The notes below the pieces were generated by a model. That model searched no databases. It was not told where the DNA came from and worked only from the letters and a program-made list of their open reading frames with translations. 64,000 bases of DNA from an uncultured Acidobacteriota bacterium (GTDB lineage: Bacteria > Acidobacteriota > Blastocatellia > Pyrinomonadales > Pyrinomonadaceae): contig CALMAH010000036.1 of NCBI GenBank assembly GCA_937859595.1, positions 86,446 to 150,445 of the forward strand, written 5' to 3'. Below, piece after piece: positions 63,929 to 64,000 of the stretch. Each line of letters opens with the position of its first letter. The stretch's first letter is position 1. Position numbers and translations under genes: made by a program.

Positions 63929-64000
63929 CAACTGTCTCCCGGTCGGCGGCAACTGTCTCCCGGTCGGCGGCAACTGTCTCCCGGTCGGCGGCAACTGTCT
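63929..64000 (+). repeat. 21-bp tandem repeat (at least three units, cut by window edge)
   Basis: Identical 21-base units beginning CAACTGTCTC and ending GGCGG start at 63929, 63950, 63971 and 63992; the last is cut by the window end. They follow the btuD stop by 18 bases. On the minus strand they would encode PTGRQLP heptads. No spacers, so not a CRISPR array. Confidence 0.85.

Noticed and set aside
63929..64000. CRISPR array at the window end
   Set aside because: The 21-base units are directly adjacent with no spacers, so it is a simple tandem repeat.

Overview
The window is a bacterial chromosomal segment of moderate GC content, probably a metagenome-derived contig. The gene set suggests Acidobacteriota, most likely a Blastocatellia-type lineage. 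The evidence is an ECF sigma factor of the acidobacterial/verrucomicrobial type beside a serine/threonine kinase with a TPR tail, a DUF4388-DnaJ-TPR fusion, many small lipoproteins, a very large CARDB-repeat exoprotein, and KorAB with a GltD-like flavoprotein. This placement is inferred from gene content; no rRNA or tRNA gene was seen.

Layout. 1-22.6 kb is ordinary housekeeping: the start of an aldehyde dehydrogenase, an HtrA protease, a zinc alcohol dehydrogenase, small lipoproteins, glyA, ligA coupled to a Rieske oxygenase and a GNAT protein, a DUF4388-DnaJ-TPR protein, an HD-GYP-like hydrolase, malQ, and an AddB/AddA-like recombination nuclease pair with overlapping genes.

22.9-33.9 kb carries a 2-oxoacid:ferredoxin oxidoreductase (korA, korB) and a GltD-like FAD/Fe-S oxidoreductase that probably exchanges electrons with it. 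These three genes are split by a hypervariable accessory island (about 24.9-30.3 kb). The island holds three toxin-antitoxin modules (one PIN toxin broken by a single stop), DUF2200, DUF2695, a TPR protein, a DHFR/RibD-like reductase and small membrane proteins. Between the genes lie partial copies of the resident genes: 3' tails of the GltD-like gene and of DUF2200, and 5' heads of the DHFR-like gene and of korA, joined head-to-tail at the junctions. I read this as alternative gene contents stacked by unequal recombination. It is the most unusual structure in the window. In addition, the GltD-like gene and korA each carry an in-frame insertion made of short tandem heptamer repeats and hairpins.

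34-56 kb is oriented to signalling and the cell surface: a PQQ-type sugar dehydrogenase lipoprotein, a TonB-C-like protein, PPK2 in an operon with a sigma factor and a kinase, a 3037-residue secreted multidomain protein (PD40, LamG, ten CARDB repeats, dockerin, cohesin), an alpha/beta hydrolase, a sigma/anti-sigma pair, a TPR exoprotein and an M28 peptidase. The kinase gene contains an Illumina adapter sequence plus poly-A, an assembly artefact that happens to keep the frame open.

56.6-64 kb holds a secreted EEP nuclease, a methyltransferase, a DMT-family permease, and a cobalamin riboswitch with a terminator in front of btuF-btuC-btuD. The window ends inside a 21-bp tandem repeat. Stretches without a gene are short; the longest is about 0.5 kb (6818-7320), and it contains a decayed minus-strand gene.
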